From the NCBI RefSeq assembly GCF_023617245.1, contig NZ_CP067396.1:3844001-3908000 (forward strand): 64,000 nucleotides of DNA. The letters are read 5' to 3'. This document shows, one piece after another, positions 43,369 through 52,112 of this stretch. Below the pieces are notes generated by a model, which searched no databases, was not told the DNA's origin, and was given only the letters and a program-made list of their open reading frames with translations. Position numbers and translations under genes: made by a program. This DNA is from Lysobacter enzymogenes (lineage in GTDB: Bacteria > Pseudomonadota > Gammaproteobacteria > Xanthomonadales > Xanthomonadaceae). Each line of letters opens with the position of its first letter. Positions within the stretch are counted from its first letter, which is position 1.

Positions 43369-45317
43369 TCATGAGCCACGCATCCGTCCGCGCCGCGCTG
43401 CGCCGCGCCTTCGCCGCCGCGCTGCTGGCGCTGCCGCTGGCCGCCCTCGCCGCGCCCGCCGCGCAGGCGCCCGAGGACAAGGACTACAGCGCCGCCGAAG
43501 CCGCGCAACGCGAGAACCGCGGCGACCAATTGCTGGTGCTGAGCTACCACGACGTGCGCGACGACGTCGCGCGCAAGGGCGACCCCGACGCCTACGCGGT
43601 CAGCACCCAGAACTTCGCCGCGCACCTGGACTGGCTGGCCGGCCACGGCTACCACCCGGTCGCGCTGAGCGATGTGATCAAAGCCTCGCGCGGCGAGAAG
43701 AAGCTGCCGCCCAAGGCGGTGCTGCTGACCTTCGACGACGGCCTGCGCAGCATCTACACCCACGTGTTCCCGCTGCTGCGCGCGTACAACTACCCGGCGC
43801 TGATGGCGGTGGTGACCGGCTGGGTCGACCTGCCGCGCGACCAGCAGGTCGACTACGGCCCGCGCATGTTCACCCACGACGACTTCGTCACCTGGGACCA
43901 GTTGCGCGAGATGCAGGCTTCGGGCCTGATCGAGATCGCCTCGCACAGCGACAACCTGCACCGCGGCATCACCTCCAACCCGCAAGGCAACACCATGCCG
44001 GCGGCGATCACCCGCGAATGGGACGCCAAGGCGCAGCGCTACGAGACCGAGGCACAGTACCTGGAACGCGTGCGCCGCGACCTGGCCGCCAGCGCCGACA
44101 AGATCAAGCGCGAACTCGGCGTGTCGCCGCAGTCGGTGGTGTGGCCGTACGCGGCCTACAACAGCCAGACCAACGACCTCGCCGACAAGCTCGGCATGAC
44201 CGTCACCTTCGACCTGGAAGGCCGCCACCAGACCGTCGGCCGCGACCTGCACGGCCTCGCCCGCCTGCTGGTGTTCGACAACCCCACGGTCAAGGACCTC
44301 ACCTACGAACTGCGCCACGACGAGGAACTCGACGGCGTGCGCGCGCTGCAGGTCGACCTGGACTACGTCTACGACGCCGACCCGGCGCAGCAGGCGCGCA
44401 ACCTCGACAAGCTGATCGAGCGGGTCAAGCAGGTCGGCCCCAGCCACGTGTTCCTGCAGGCCTTCGCCGACCCCGACGGCAACGGCTCGGCCGACGCGAT
44501 GTACTTCCCCAACCGCCAGCTGCCGATGCGCGCGGACCTGTACAACCGCGTCGCCTGGCAGCTCAAGACCCGCGCCAACGTCAAGGTGTTCGCGTGGCTG
44601 CCGGTGCTCGGCTTCGAACTGCCGGACAAGGCGCTGGACGCGCAACTGGCGATCAAGGCCAGCAACCCGGCCGAGACCCACCGCCTCAATCCGTTCGACC
44701 CGCGCACCCGCGAGATCGTCGCGCAGATCTACGAAGACCTCGCCGTCAGCGGCTACACCGAGGGCCTGCTGTTCCACGACGACGCCCTGCTGCGCGACGA
44801 CGAACTGCGCGGCATCGCCCCCGACGCGCCGGCCGCGCGCACCCAGGCGCTGATCGACTTCACCCATGCGCTGACCCGCGCCGCCGGCAAGTGGCGGCCG
44901 AAGCTGATCACCGTGCGCAACCTGTTCGCCGGCCCGGTGCTGCAGCCCAAGAGCGAAGCCTGGTTCGCCCAGGACCTGGCCGCGTTCAACAACGCCTACG
45001 ACTACACCGCGGTGATGGCGATGCCGTGGATGGAGAACAGCCGCGACCCGCAGCGCTGGATCGACCAGTTGGTGGCCAAGGTGAAAGCCTCGCCGCGCGG
45101 CCTGTCGCGCACCATCTTCGAGCTGCAGACCGTGGACTGGCGCGACAACAGCAAGCCGATCCCGGCCGCGCAGCTCAAGCGCATCGTCCACCGCCTGCAG
45201 GCCGACGGCGCGCGCCACCTGGCGTGGTACCCGGACGACTTCATCGCCGACCGCCCATCCACCTCCGACGCGCGCGAGATCCTGTCCGCGCGCGGCTTCC
45301 CTTACATCGAGAAGTAG
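43365..45317 (+). CDS. pgaB: PNAG N-deacetylase
   Basis: 650 aa. Signal peptide without a lipobox Cys, so it appears soluble periplasmic rather than lipid-anchored like E. coli PgaB. The N-terminal CE4-type deacetylase has D124-D125 (LTFDDG) and metal ligands H194 and H199 (ASHSDNLH). The C-terminal GH153/GH13_like half has VFLQAFADPDGNG and the acid LLFHDDALL. It partially deacetylates PNAG for export through PgaA. Starts in an ATGA overlap with pgaA; a second ATG six bases later is equally possible. Confidence 0.94.
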   Translation: MIMSHASVRAALRRAFAAALLALPLAALAAPAAQAPEDKDYSAAEAAQRENRGDQLLVLSYHDVRDDVARKGDPDAYAVSTQNFAAHLDWLAGHGYHPVALSDVIKASRGEKKLPPKAVLLTFDDGLRSIYTHVFPLLRAYNYPALMAVVTGWVDLPRDQQVDYGPRMFTHDDFVTWDQLREMQASGLIEIASHSDNLHRGITSNPQGNTMPAAITREWDAKAQRYETEAQYLERVRRDLAASADKIKRELGVSPQSVVWPYAAYNSQTNDLADKLGMTVTFDLEGRHQTVGRDLHGLARLLVFDNPTVKDLTYELRHDEELDGVRALQVDLDYVYDADPAQQARNLDKLIERVKQVGPSHVFLQAFADPDGNGSADAMYFPNRQLPMRADLYNRVAWQLKTRANVKVFAWLPVLGFELPDKALDAQLAIKASNPAETHRLNPFDPRTREIVAQIYEDLAVSGYTEGLLFHDDALLRDDELRGIAPDAPAARTQALIDFTHALTRAAGKWRPKLITVRNLFAGPVLQPKSEAWFAQDLAAFNNAYDYTAVMAMPWMENSRDPQRWIDQLVAKVKASPRGLSRTIFELQTVDWRDNSKPIPAAQLKRIVHRLQADGARHLAWYPDDFIADRPSTSDAREILSARGFPYIEK

Positions 45318-45425
45318 GCCGCTGAACCGCCCACCAGAGCAGCCCGCCCACAGCAGACCGCCTCTTCGAATCCACCAACGGCGCGCGGCCAGGACCGGCC
45401 GCCGCCGAGGGAGCGTCGCCCCGCC

Positions 45426-46685
45426 ATGAACCCAACCACCAGCCCCGTGCTGACCGCGCTGTTCCAGTTCGCGTTCTTCTATCCGATCGTGATGTCGTTC
45501 TTCTGGATCGCCGGCGGGCTGTACTACTACTTCCGCCGCGAGCGCGCCTCGCGCGGCCGCACCGACCCGCCGCCGCTGGACGCGGCGCCGTTCGTCAGCA
45601 TCCTGATCCCCTGCCACAACGAAGGCGACCACGTCCACGAGACCCTCGGCGCCGCGCTGGCCCAGCGCTACCCGGACTTCGAGGTCATCGCGATCAACGA
45701 CGGCAGCCGCGACGACACCGGCGAGCAGCTCAACCGCCTCGCCGCGATCCACCCGCGCCTGCGCGTGGTCCACCTCGACCGCAACCTGGGCAAGGCCAAC
45801 GCCATGCGCATGGGCGCGCTGGCCGCGCGCTCGGAATACCTGGTGTGCATCGACGGCGACGCGCTGCTCGACGAGTACGCGACCCACTGGATGGTCTGGC
45901 ACCTGATCTCGGGCGCGCGCGTCGGCGCGGTCACCGGCAACCCGCGCATCCGCAACCGCTCGACCTTGCTGGGCCGTCTGCAGGTCGGCGAGTTCTCCTC
46001 GATCATCGGCATGATCAAGCGCGCCCAGCGCGTGTACGGCCGCATCTTCACCGTGTCCGGGGTGATCTGCGCGTTCCGGCGCAGCGCCCTGCACCGCATC
46101 GGCTACTGGTCCGACAGCATGGTGACCGAGGACATCGACATCAGCTGGCGCCTGCAGCTCGACCACTGGGACATCCGCTACGAACCCAACGCGATGTGCT
46201 TCATCCTGATGCCCGAAACGCTCAAGGGCCTGTGGAAACAGCGCCTGCGCTGGGCCCAGGGCGGCGTCGAGGTGCTGATGCGCCACAGCCGCGACCTGTT
46301 CTCATGGCGCAAGCGGCGCATGTGGGCGGTGATGGCCGAGTACGTGGCCAGCGTCGCCTGGGCCTACATCATGGCGCTGATCATGGCGCTGTGGGCGATC
46401 GGCCTGTTCGTCGACCTGCCGCCGCAGCTGCGCGTGACCACCCTGCTGCCGTCGTGGCACGGCGTGATCCTGGCGCTGATCTGCCTGCTGCAGTTCGCCG
46501 CCAGCATCATCATCGACCGCCGCTACGAAACCGGGGTGGGCCGCAACTACTACTGGATGATCTGGTACCCGATGGCCTATTGGCTGTTGAGCTTCTTCAC
46601 CACCGTCACCGCGGTGCCCAAGGCGCTGCTCAAGCGCCGCGGCACCCGCGCGACCTGGGTCAGCCCGGACCGGGGGCTGCGATGA
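45426..46685 (+). CDS. pgaC: PNAG synthase, GT2 family
   Basis: 419 aa. One N-terminal membrane region, then GT2 motifs FVSILIPCHNEGDHV, EVIAINDGSRDDT, LVCIDGDALLDE, VTEDIDISWRL and KQRLRWAQGG (QxxRW), followed by three C-terminal helices and LPSWHGVILALICLLQFAASI. All catalytic residues of PgaC/IcaA are visible, so polymerisation of UDP-GlcNAc into beta-1,6-GlcNAc is expected. Its stop overlaps the next gene by ATGA, as in pgaCD operons, where the two proteins form the c-di-GMP-binding synthase. 108 bp separate it from pgaB. Confidence 0.95.
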   Translation: MNPTTSPVLTALFQFAFFYPIVMSFFWIAGGLYYYFRRERASRGRTDPPPLDAAPFVSILIPCHNEGDHVHETLGAALAQRYPDFEVIAINDGSRDDTGEQLNRLAAIHPRLRVVHLDRNLGKANAMRMGALAARSEYLVCIDGDALLDEYATHWMVWHLISGARVGAVTGNPRIRNRSTLLGRLQVGEFSSIIGMIKRAQRVYGRIFTVSGVICAFRRSALHRIGYWSDSMVTEDIDISWRLQLDHWDIRYEPNAMCFILMPETLKGLWKQRLRWAQGGVEVLMRHSRDLFSWRKRRMWAVMAEYVASVAWAYIMALIMALWAIGLFVDLPPQLRVTTLLPSWHGVILALICLLQFAASIIIDRRYETGVGRNYYWMIWYPMAYWLLSFFTTVTAVPKALLKRRGTRATWVSPDRGLR

Positions 46686-48010
46686 GCAACGGCAACGAGC
46701 GCACGCCCGGCACCGGCGGCGACACCCCCAATGGCGACAACAACGGCAGCGCGGCGCCGCCGCGCGGCGCCGGCACCGGCCGCGCCGCCGAGGGCTTCAG
46801 CCGCCCCAGCCACAGCACCGCCGCGCCGCCGGCCGCGCCGCCCAAACCCGACGACACCGCAAAGCCGGTCTCGCACAAACACGACTCGCGCCTGATCCAG
46901 AAACCGGCGATGCAGCATCCGCTGCCGCGCACGCTGTGGGGCGTGGTCACCGGCGCGTTCTGGCTGGTGTACCTGTATTTGTGGATGCCGGTGCTGACCC
47001 TGGTGCTGTGGCTGCTCGGCATCCGCACCGTCGCGTCCGAGCTGTACCTGCGCACCCACGAAGTCGACCCGTTCCTGATGCTGATCCTGCCGGCCACCGC
47101 CGCCGCGGTGGTGGCGCTGCTGCTGATCTGGGCCGAGTACAACCGCTGGCGCTTCGCCGGACGCGACGGCGAACGCCGCAGCCGCCTGGCCGACGTCGCC
47201 ATCGACGAAGTCGCGCAGGCGCTGGGCGCCAGCGACGAAGTCGCGCAAGCGCTCAACGCCGGCCGGATCAGCGTGCTGCACATGGACCCCAACCACGCCG
47301 TGCCGCTGGGCGTGACCGCGGTGACGCCGACCCCGCCCGCACAGCACCCGTTCCCGCCGCTGGCGCCCAAGCCGCGCTTCACGCGCACCGCCGCCGCGCC
47401 CGGCAACACCTGGCTATTGGCCGTGGCGCTGGGCGCGATCGCGCTGGTGATCGGCGTGCTGATCGTGGTCTCGCACGGCTACCGCCAGATCGAAACTTCG
47501 GCGCCGGTGCACGGCCTGGAAGGCGCGCCGGGCCTGGACCGCCCGGCTCTGGGCGACGGCGAGGAAGGCTCGCGTTTCGTCGATCCCGCCACCAAGGCCG
47601 GCGACGAAGCGGCGGCGGACGACGCCGCGCCCGCCGCGAGCGATCCGCAAACCGCCACCGCCCAGCAAGCGCGCGAAGCCAAGAAGCGCCGCGACAACGA
47701 AGCGCGCGCGCGGCGCAAGCCCGCCGCCGACAACGCCCGGCCCAAGCCGCTGCCCGGCTTCAGCCCGAAACCGGCCTACCCGCTCGATGCGTTGCGCCAA
47801 TGGGAAGGCGGGCTGGTGACCTTGCGCGTGCAGGTCTCGGCCCAGGGCGATGCGACCAAGGTCGAAATCAGCCGCCGCAGCGGCTATCGCGCGCTCGACC
47901 GCGCCGCGGTCGACACGGTGCGGCGCTGGAAGTTCTCGCCGGCGGTGCGCGACGGCAAGCCGGTGGCGGCGGTGGTGTTCGTGCCGGTGGAGTTCAAGCC
48001 CGGCCAGTGA
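46682..48010 (+). CDS. pgaD: PgaD-like synthase subunit fused to a TonB C-terminal domain
   Basis: 442 aa, about three times the length of E. coli PgaD (137). After a polar, Pro/Gly-rich N-terminus (1-70), residues 80-165 are PgaD-like: PRTLWGVVTGAFWLVYLYLWMPVLT (TM1, about 87-113), a second helix (about 130-151) and EYNRWRFAGRDRR-like residues after it. A third helix follows at 243-264 (WLLAVALGAIALVIGVLIVV), then an acidic/Ala/Lys-rich spacer. Residues 358-440 form a TonB_C domain (PKPAYPLDALRQWEGGLVTLRVQVSAQGDATKVEISRRSGYRALDRAAVDTVRRWKF). Topology is consistent: N-in, two helices, third helix placing the TonB domain in the periplasm. The fusion is not in standard Pga systems. Confidence 0.88.
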   Translation: MSNGNERTPGTGGDTPNGDNNGSAAPPRGAGTGRAAEGFSRPSHSTAAPPAAPPKPDDTAKPVSHKHDSRLIQKPAMQHPLPRTLWGVVTGAFWLVYLYLWMPVLTLVLWLLGIRTVASELYLRTHEVDPFLMLILPATAAAVVALLLIWAEYNRWRFAGRDGERRSRLADVAIDEVAQALGASDEVAQALNAGRISVLHMDPNHAVPLGVTAVTPTPPAQHPFPPLAPKPRFTRTAAAPGNTWLLAVALGAIALVIGVLIVVSHGYRQIETSAPVHGLEGAPGLDRPALGDGEEGSRFVDPATKAGDEAAADDAAPAASDPQTATAQQAREAKKRRDNEARARRKPAADNARPKPLPGFSPKPAYPLDALRQWEGGLVTLRVQVSAQGDATKVEISRRSGYRALDRAAVDTVRRWKFSPAVRDGKPVAAVVFVPVEFKPGQ

Positions 48011-48184
48011 CGGCGGCGGGCCGCGGCGCGCGAGCGCGGGCGCCGATGCGCCGGCTCGCGCGCAAGCGCGCCGCGCGACCGGTCCGCGCACCGCGCGCCG
48101 GCCTCGCGATCCGTGCCGGCCGCAACGCGCGAACCGCGACGCGCGGCGTGCTTGCGCGTGAGCCGGCGTGAGGAACCCGACCGT

Positions 48185-48200
48185 TGTGAGCGCAGTCACG
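48185..48200. promoter_or_regulatory. candidate Clp/CRP site before the APH-hotdog-MFS operon
   Basis: TGTGA-GCGCAG-TCACG matches the Clp palindrome at nine of ten conserved positions. It lies 65 bp upstream of the first gene of the operon and about 185 bp after the pgaD stop. Confidence 0.5.
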
Positions 48201-48264
48201 ACGACCGCGAAAGCCGCGGGCTACGGTTCGCCCAAGCGCGAAGGCCCGCAGCCGATGGATCGAG

Positions 48265-49374
48265 ATGGCGGTCGTCCCCTACCCCAACCCGCTCGCTTGC
48301 GCGCAGCCCGTCGAACCCGCCCCGCGCATCGCCGCCGCATCGCTGCCGCAGGACGCCGTCCTGGCCGCGGCGGTCACCCGCTGGTTGCGCGAGCAAGGCG
48401 TCGACGTCGGCGGCTGGCCGCAGCCGCAACGCCTCGCCGGCGGCATGTCGCACCTCACCTACCGCCTGCGCTACGACACTCACGACCTGGTGCTGCGCCG
48501 GCCGTTGCAAGCGCACGGCGGCCTGCAGCGCATGCGCCGCGAATTCCTGCTGCAAACCGCGCTCGCCGCGCATTACCCGGTGCCCGCGATGCTGCGCCTG
48601 TGCGCCGACCCGGCCGTCGCCGGCGCGCCGTTCTACCTCATGGCCCACGTGCCCGGCCTGGTGCCGCGCCGGCGCTCGTTCGCGGATACGGCGCTGAGCG
48701 CGGACCAGGCCCGGCAAGCCTGCACGAACTTCCTCGACACACTCATCCAACTGCACCGCATCGATCCGCGCGCGCTGGGCCTGAGCGACACCGTGCTCGC
48801 GCCGCCCAGCGCCCATCACCTGCGCAAGCTGCTGACCCACTGGCTGGGCCGCCACGCCCGCCTCAAGACCTGGCACACGCCCGACCTGCGCGCGATGGGG
48901 CAATGGCTGATCGACCGCGCTCCCGCGCGCCAACCCGCCTGCCTGCTGCACAACGACTGGCGGCTCGACAACCTGGTCTTCGACCGCGACTGCCCGAGCC
49001 GCATCCGCGCCGTGCTGGATTGGGAATTCGCCGGCCTCGGCGACCCGCTGATGGACCTGGGCATCGTGCTGTCGTACTGGATCGAACCCGGCGACCACCC
49101 GCTGATGCGCCGCTACCAATGGCAGCCCTCGCACCTGCCCGGCATGCCCAGCCGCGACGAACTCGTCGAACGCTACTTCACCGCCACCGGCTGCAGCGAC
49201 CGGGACTGGACCTACTGCCAGGTGTTCGGCTGGTTCCGCTACCTGCTGGCGCTGCAGGAACTGCACCTGCGCCACGCGCTCCAGGGCGGCGAGGAAAAAG
49301 CCTTCTTCACCGGGGTGTGGGCGCTGATCCACTACCTGCACTGGAAATGCCGCGCGCTGATGCGGCGCGGCTGA
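48265..49374 (+). CDS. APH/ACAD10-like phosphotransferase
   Basis: 369 aa. An aminoglycoside-phosphotransferase/choline-kinase fold: RLAGGMSHLTYRLRYDTHDLVLRRP (glycine loop and Lys/Arg strand), FYLMAHVPGLV, the catalytic loop LLHNDWRLDNLVFD and the metal-binding VLDWEFAGLGDPLMDLGIVLSYW. This is closest to the ACAD10-N/YcbJ-like group that phosphorylates small acyl or hydroxyl substrates rather than antibiotics. First gene of a three-gene operon; 6 bp to the next. Confidence 0.82.
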   Translation: MAVVPYPNPLACAQPVEPAPRIAAASLPQDAVLAAAVTRWLREQGVDVGGWPQPQRLAGGMSHLTYRLRYDTHDLVLRRPLQAHGGLQRMRREFLLQTALAAHYPVPAMLRLCADPAVAGAPFYLMAHVPGLVPRRRSFADTALSADQARQACTNFLDTLIQLHRIDPRALGLSDTVLAPPSAHHLRKLLTHWLGRHARLKTWHTPDLRAMGQWLIDRAPARQPACLLHNDWRLDNLVFDRDCPSRIRAVLDWEFAGLGDPLMDLGIVLSYWIEPGDHPLMRRYQWQPSHLPGMPSRDELVERYFTATGCSDRDWTYCQVFGWFRYLLALQELHLRHALQGGEEKAFFTGVWALIHYLHWKCRALMRRG

Positions 49375-49380
49375 CCGGCG

Positions 49381-49911
49381 GTGGCGATGCGCAGCTGGCA
49401 CGAACGCCTGCTCGGCGACCTGTCCGGATCGCTGCGGCGGCTCGCGTTCCTGCCCGAAGCGTGGCGCTACCGCATCGTGTCCACCGCGCTGGGCCGGCAG
49501 AGCCGCTACTTCCACACCCACCGCCTGCGCATCGTCCACATCGCCCCGTGCCGGATCAGCATCGGCGCCGCGAACCACCGCAGCCTGCGCAATCGCGCCG
49601 GCGCCGTGCACGCGATGGCGGCGAGCGTGGCCGGCGAATACGCCGCCGCGCTGGTGGTCGCGCAACACCTGCCGCGCGGCGCGCGGCTGCTGGTCAAGAG
49701 CGTCCACGCCGACTTCCGCGCGCCGCTGCGCGGCGACGTGCAAGCGCAGGCCTGCATCGACCCGGCGCAGATCGGCGCGGCCTGCGCCGGCGCCGGCGGC
49801 CGCCTGCGGGTGGCGATGAAAGTGATCGACGCCACCGGCAAGGCGCCGGTGCGCGGCCACGTCGACGTGGTCTGGTCGTCCCCATCGTCCACCCAGGACA
49901 CCGCGCCATGA
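49381..49911 (+). CDS. DUF4442-like hotdog-fold protein
   Basis: 176 aa from a GTG at 49381 (an ATG two codons later is possible). The central part (CRISIGAANHRSLRNRAGAVHAMAASVAGEYAAALVVAQHLP) is typical of DUF4442/YiiD-type thioesterase-like hotdog proteins, with a strand-rich second half (RLLVKSVHADFRAPLRGDV). Its stop overlaps the MFS start in ATGA. It is likely an acyl-CoA or acyl-carrier-protein thioesterase, or a binding protein. Confidence 0.7.
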   Translation: MAMRSWHERLLGDLSGSLRRLAFLPEAWRYRIVSTALGRQSRYFHTHRLRIVHIAPCRISIGAANHRSLRNRAGAVHAMAASVAGEYAAALVVAQHLPRGARLLVKSVHADFRAPLRGDVQAQACIDPAQIGAACAGAGGRLRVAMKVIDATGKAPVRGHVDVVWSSPSSTQDTAP

Positions 49912-51305
49912 ACGCCGCTGCCCAAGCCGCGCCGCGCACCGCCGCCCGCCTGCCCGGCCTGACCCTGCTGGCCGCGTGCTTCGGGTTCATGGTCGTGCAA
50001 CTCGACGTCACCATCGTCAACCTGGCGCTGCCGACGCTGGCCGCGGACCTCGCCAGCGAGCTGCCCGACCTGCAATGGGTGATGGACGCCTACACCCTGA
50101 TGTTCGCCGCGTTGCTGCTGTCGGCCGGCGCGCTGAGCGACCGCATCGGCGCGCGCCGCAGCTTCCTGCTCGGCCTCGGCGGTTTCCTGCTCGCCTCGCT
50201 CGGCTGCGGCCTCGCCGCCAGCGCCGCGCAACTGATCGCCGCGCGCGCGGGCCAAGGCCTGTTCGCCGCGCTGATGGTCCCGTCCTCGCTCGCGCTGCTC
50301 AACCACGCCTTCGCCCACGACCCGCCCAAACGCGCGCGCGCCATGGCCGTGTGGACCGCGTCCGGCGCCGTCGCCGCGACCCTGGGCTCGGTCGCCGGCG
50401 GCGCGCTGCTGCAATCGCTGGGCTGGCGCAGCATCTTCCTCGTCAACCTTCCGATCTGCGCGATCGGCATCGCCCTGGCCTGGCGCATCGCCGAAACCCC
50501 GCGCCGGCCGGAGCGCCGTTTCGACATCGCCGGACAACTGCTGGCCGTCGCCGCATTGGCCGGGCTGATCGCCGCGATCATCGAACTGCCGCGCCTCGGC
50601 CCCGGCCATCCGATCGTGCTCGGCGCCGCCGCCACCGCCATCGTCTGCGCCCTCGCCTTCGCGGTGGAATCGCGAACCCACGAACCGATGCTGCCGCTGG
50701 CCTTGTTCCGCCTGCCCGGCCTCAGCATCGCCCTGCTGACCGCCATCGCCGTGGCCGTCGCCTACTACGCCCTGCTGTTCGCGATGAGCCTGTACCTGCA
50801 ACAGCGCGCCGGCTACACCCCGTTCCAGGCCGGCCTCGCCTACGTACCGCTGGCCGCGTCCTTCATCGCCGCCAACCTGCTCAGCGGCCGGCTGCTGGCC
50901 CGGCGCGGCTTCCGCTTCGCGCTGCTGCTCGGGCTGTTGCTGTGCGCCGCCGGCTTCGCCTGGCTGAGCCGGCTCGCGCCCGGCGACCACTACGCCTGGA
51001 TCCTGCCCGCGTTCATCGCGATCCCCGCCGGCATGGGGCTGGCGATGCCGGCGACCACCACGCTGGTGCTGGCCAGCGTCGAACGCTCGCTGTCGGCGAC
51101 GGCGGCGGCGGTGCTCAATGCATCGCGGCAGACCGGCGCGGCGCTGGGGGTGGCGGTGTGCGGGTTGTTGTTGATCGGCGACGGCGGCCTGGGCGTCGGT
51201 CTTCGGACCGTCTGCCACGTCGCTGCAGGGGTATTGCTAGCCGCCGCGGTTCTGGCGTGGACGTGCCTCCCTGCGACAGGCGCCGCGAAGCCCGCCACGA
51301 CATAA
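49908..51305 (+). CDS. MFS drug/H+ antiporter, DHA2 (EmrB/QacA-like)
   Basis: 465 aa with 13-14 helices. Signature C of drug antiporters is visible, as are the DHA2-typical LDVTIVNLALPTLAADL and LQWVMDAYTLMFAALLLSAGALSDRIGARRSF (motif A). Further conserved positions are GQGLFAALMVPSSLALL and GWRSIFLVNLPICAIGIALAW. The substrate is unknown; the operon with an APH-like kinase and a hotdog protein suggests export of a small or acylated metabolite. Translationally coupled to the previous gene. Confidence 0.9.
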   Translation: MNAAAQAAPRTAARLPGLTLLAACFGFMVVQLDVTIVNLALPTLAADLASELPDLQWVMDAYTLMFAALLLSAGALSDRIGARRSFLLGLGGFLLASLGCGLAASAAQLIAARAGQGLFAALMVPSSLALLNHAFAHDPPKRARAMAVWTASGAVAATLGSVAGGALLQSLGWRSIFLVNLPICAIGIALAWRIAETPRRPERRFDIAGQLLAVAALAGLIAAIIELPRLGPGHPIVLGAAATAIVCALAFAVESRTHEPMLPLALFRLPGLSIALLTAIAVAVAYYALLFAMSLYLQQRAGYTPFQAGLAYVPLAASFIAANLLSGRLLARRGFRFALLLGLLLCAAGFAWLSRLAPGDHYAWILPAFIAIPAGMGLAMPATTTLVLASVERSLSATAAAVLNASRQTGAALGVAVCGLLLIGDGGLGVGLRTVCHVAAGVLLAAAVLAWTCLPATGAAKPATT

Positions 51306-51393
51306 GCCGCAGCGCCGTTTGTCCGCCGAGCAATGGACGCGTCGTGGACCCGATATCCCATACGATGCAGGGCCGCCCCATCCTCACCGCCTG

Positions 51394-51927
51394 ATGCCGA
51401 TTCGCAACTACAACGGGAGCGGCGACTGGAGCGTAGAAGCGGTCCAGTCGCGATATCTGAAGCATTGCGCCCGGTTGAAGATCCAGGCGTCTCGCGCACT
51501 CGAGCCCTTGACTGACCGCACGGCGGATACGATCCGGATCTATCCGATCATGGAACCCGTCATCGAAGGGATCGCAGCCGGGGACCCGGCCTGTATGGTC
51601 TTGGGCGTCGAGTTCATCGAACAGGACGCTCGCTTCCCGTTCGGCCGGATACTGAAGAGCCGCGCTGCGCGAGCCTTGAGAGGCTGCGAGTTGCCGGACG
51701 CGCTCAAGACTCGAATCAGATACCGCGTCGCGGACATGCTGGCCGCGGGCAACACTCCGCGCGAATTCAAGGAATATGCGCGCCTGCTGCGCAAAATCGG
51801 CTTCGACGGCCTGTGGCCGAGAATGTCCGCCTCCGCCCCCGCCGGCAACGAGTACGCCATGCGCTACTTCAACTATTTCCGTGCGATACACGAGCGCTCG
51901 CCCGCGGTGATTCCGCGCAAGCGCTAG
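51394..51927 (+). CDS. hypothetical protein
   Basis: 177 aa, soluble, rich in Arg and Ala. The start is at the ATG MPIRNYNGSGDWSVEAVQSRYLKH, where gene-like codon use begins; a frame from 51319 would read 5' leader sequence. No family recognised. A helical central part (LKTRIRYRVADMLAAGNTPREFKEYARLLRKIGF) and a C-terminal YAMRYFNYFRAIHER motif are visible. It follows the MFS operon after 88 bp, and codon use is slightly less GC-biased than its neighbours. Confidence 0.6.
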   Translation: MPIRNYNGSGDWSVEAVQSRYLKHCARLKIQASRALEPLTDRTADTIRIYPIMEPVIEGIAAGDPACMVLGVEFIEQDARFPFGRILKSRAARALRGCELPDALKTRIRYRVADMLAAGNTPREFKEYARLLRKIGFDGLWPRMSASAPAGNEYAMRYFNYFRAIHERSPAVIPRKR

Positions 51928-52112
51928 GCGCTCTCACATCGCACCCATTCGCGCCGCACCCACGTCAGAACAACGGTCCAAGCGCGGCATCGCGCTCCTG
52001 CGTTGAATATCGCAACCCGGTCGCCGACACTTGCGCGTATCGGCCTACCGGCCCAGCCGCAACGCCTCAGAACCACCCGGCCCAGGCCCCACCGATTCGC
52101 AGGTCAGCACGC

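Noticed and set aside
43305..46286. 993-codon minus-strand frame opposite pgaB and pgaC
   Set aside because: Antisense to two well-supported pga genes; low-complexity His/Arg/Val composition and no recognisable domain.
48168..51305. 1045-codon plus-strand frame spanning the APH, hotdog and MFS genes
   Set aside because: Its first two thirds are out of frame with the APH and hotdog genes and only the end is the MFS protein; three genes with proper starts explain the region.
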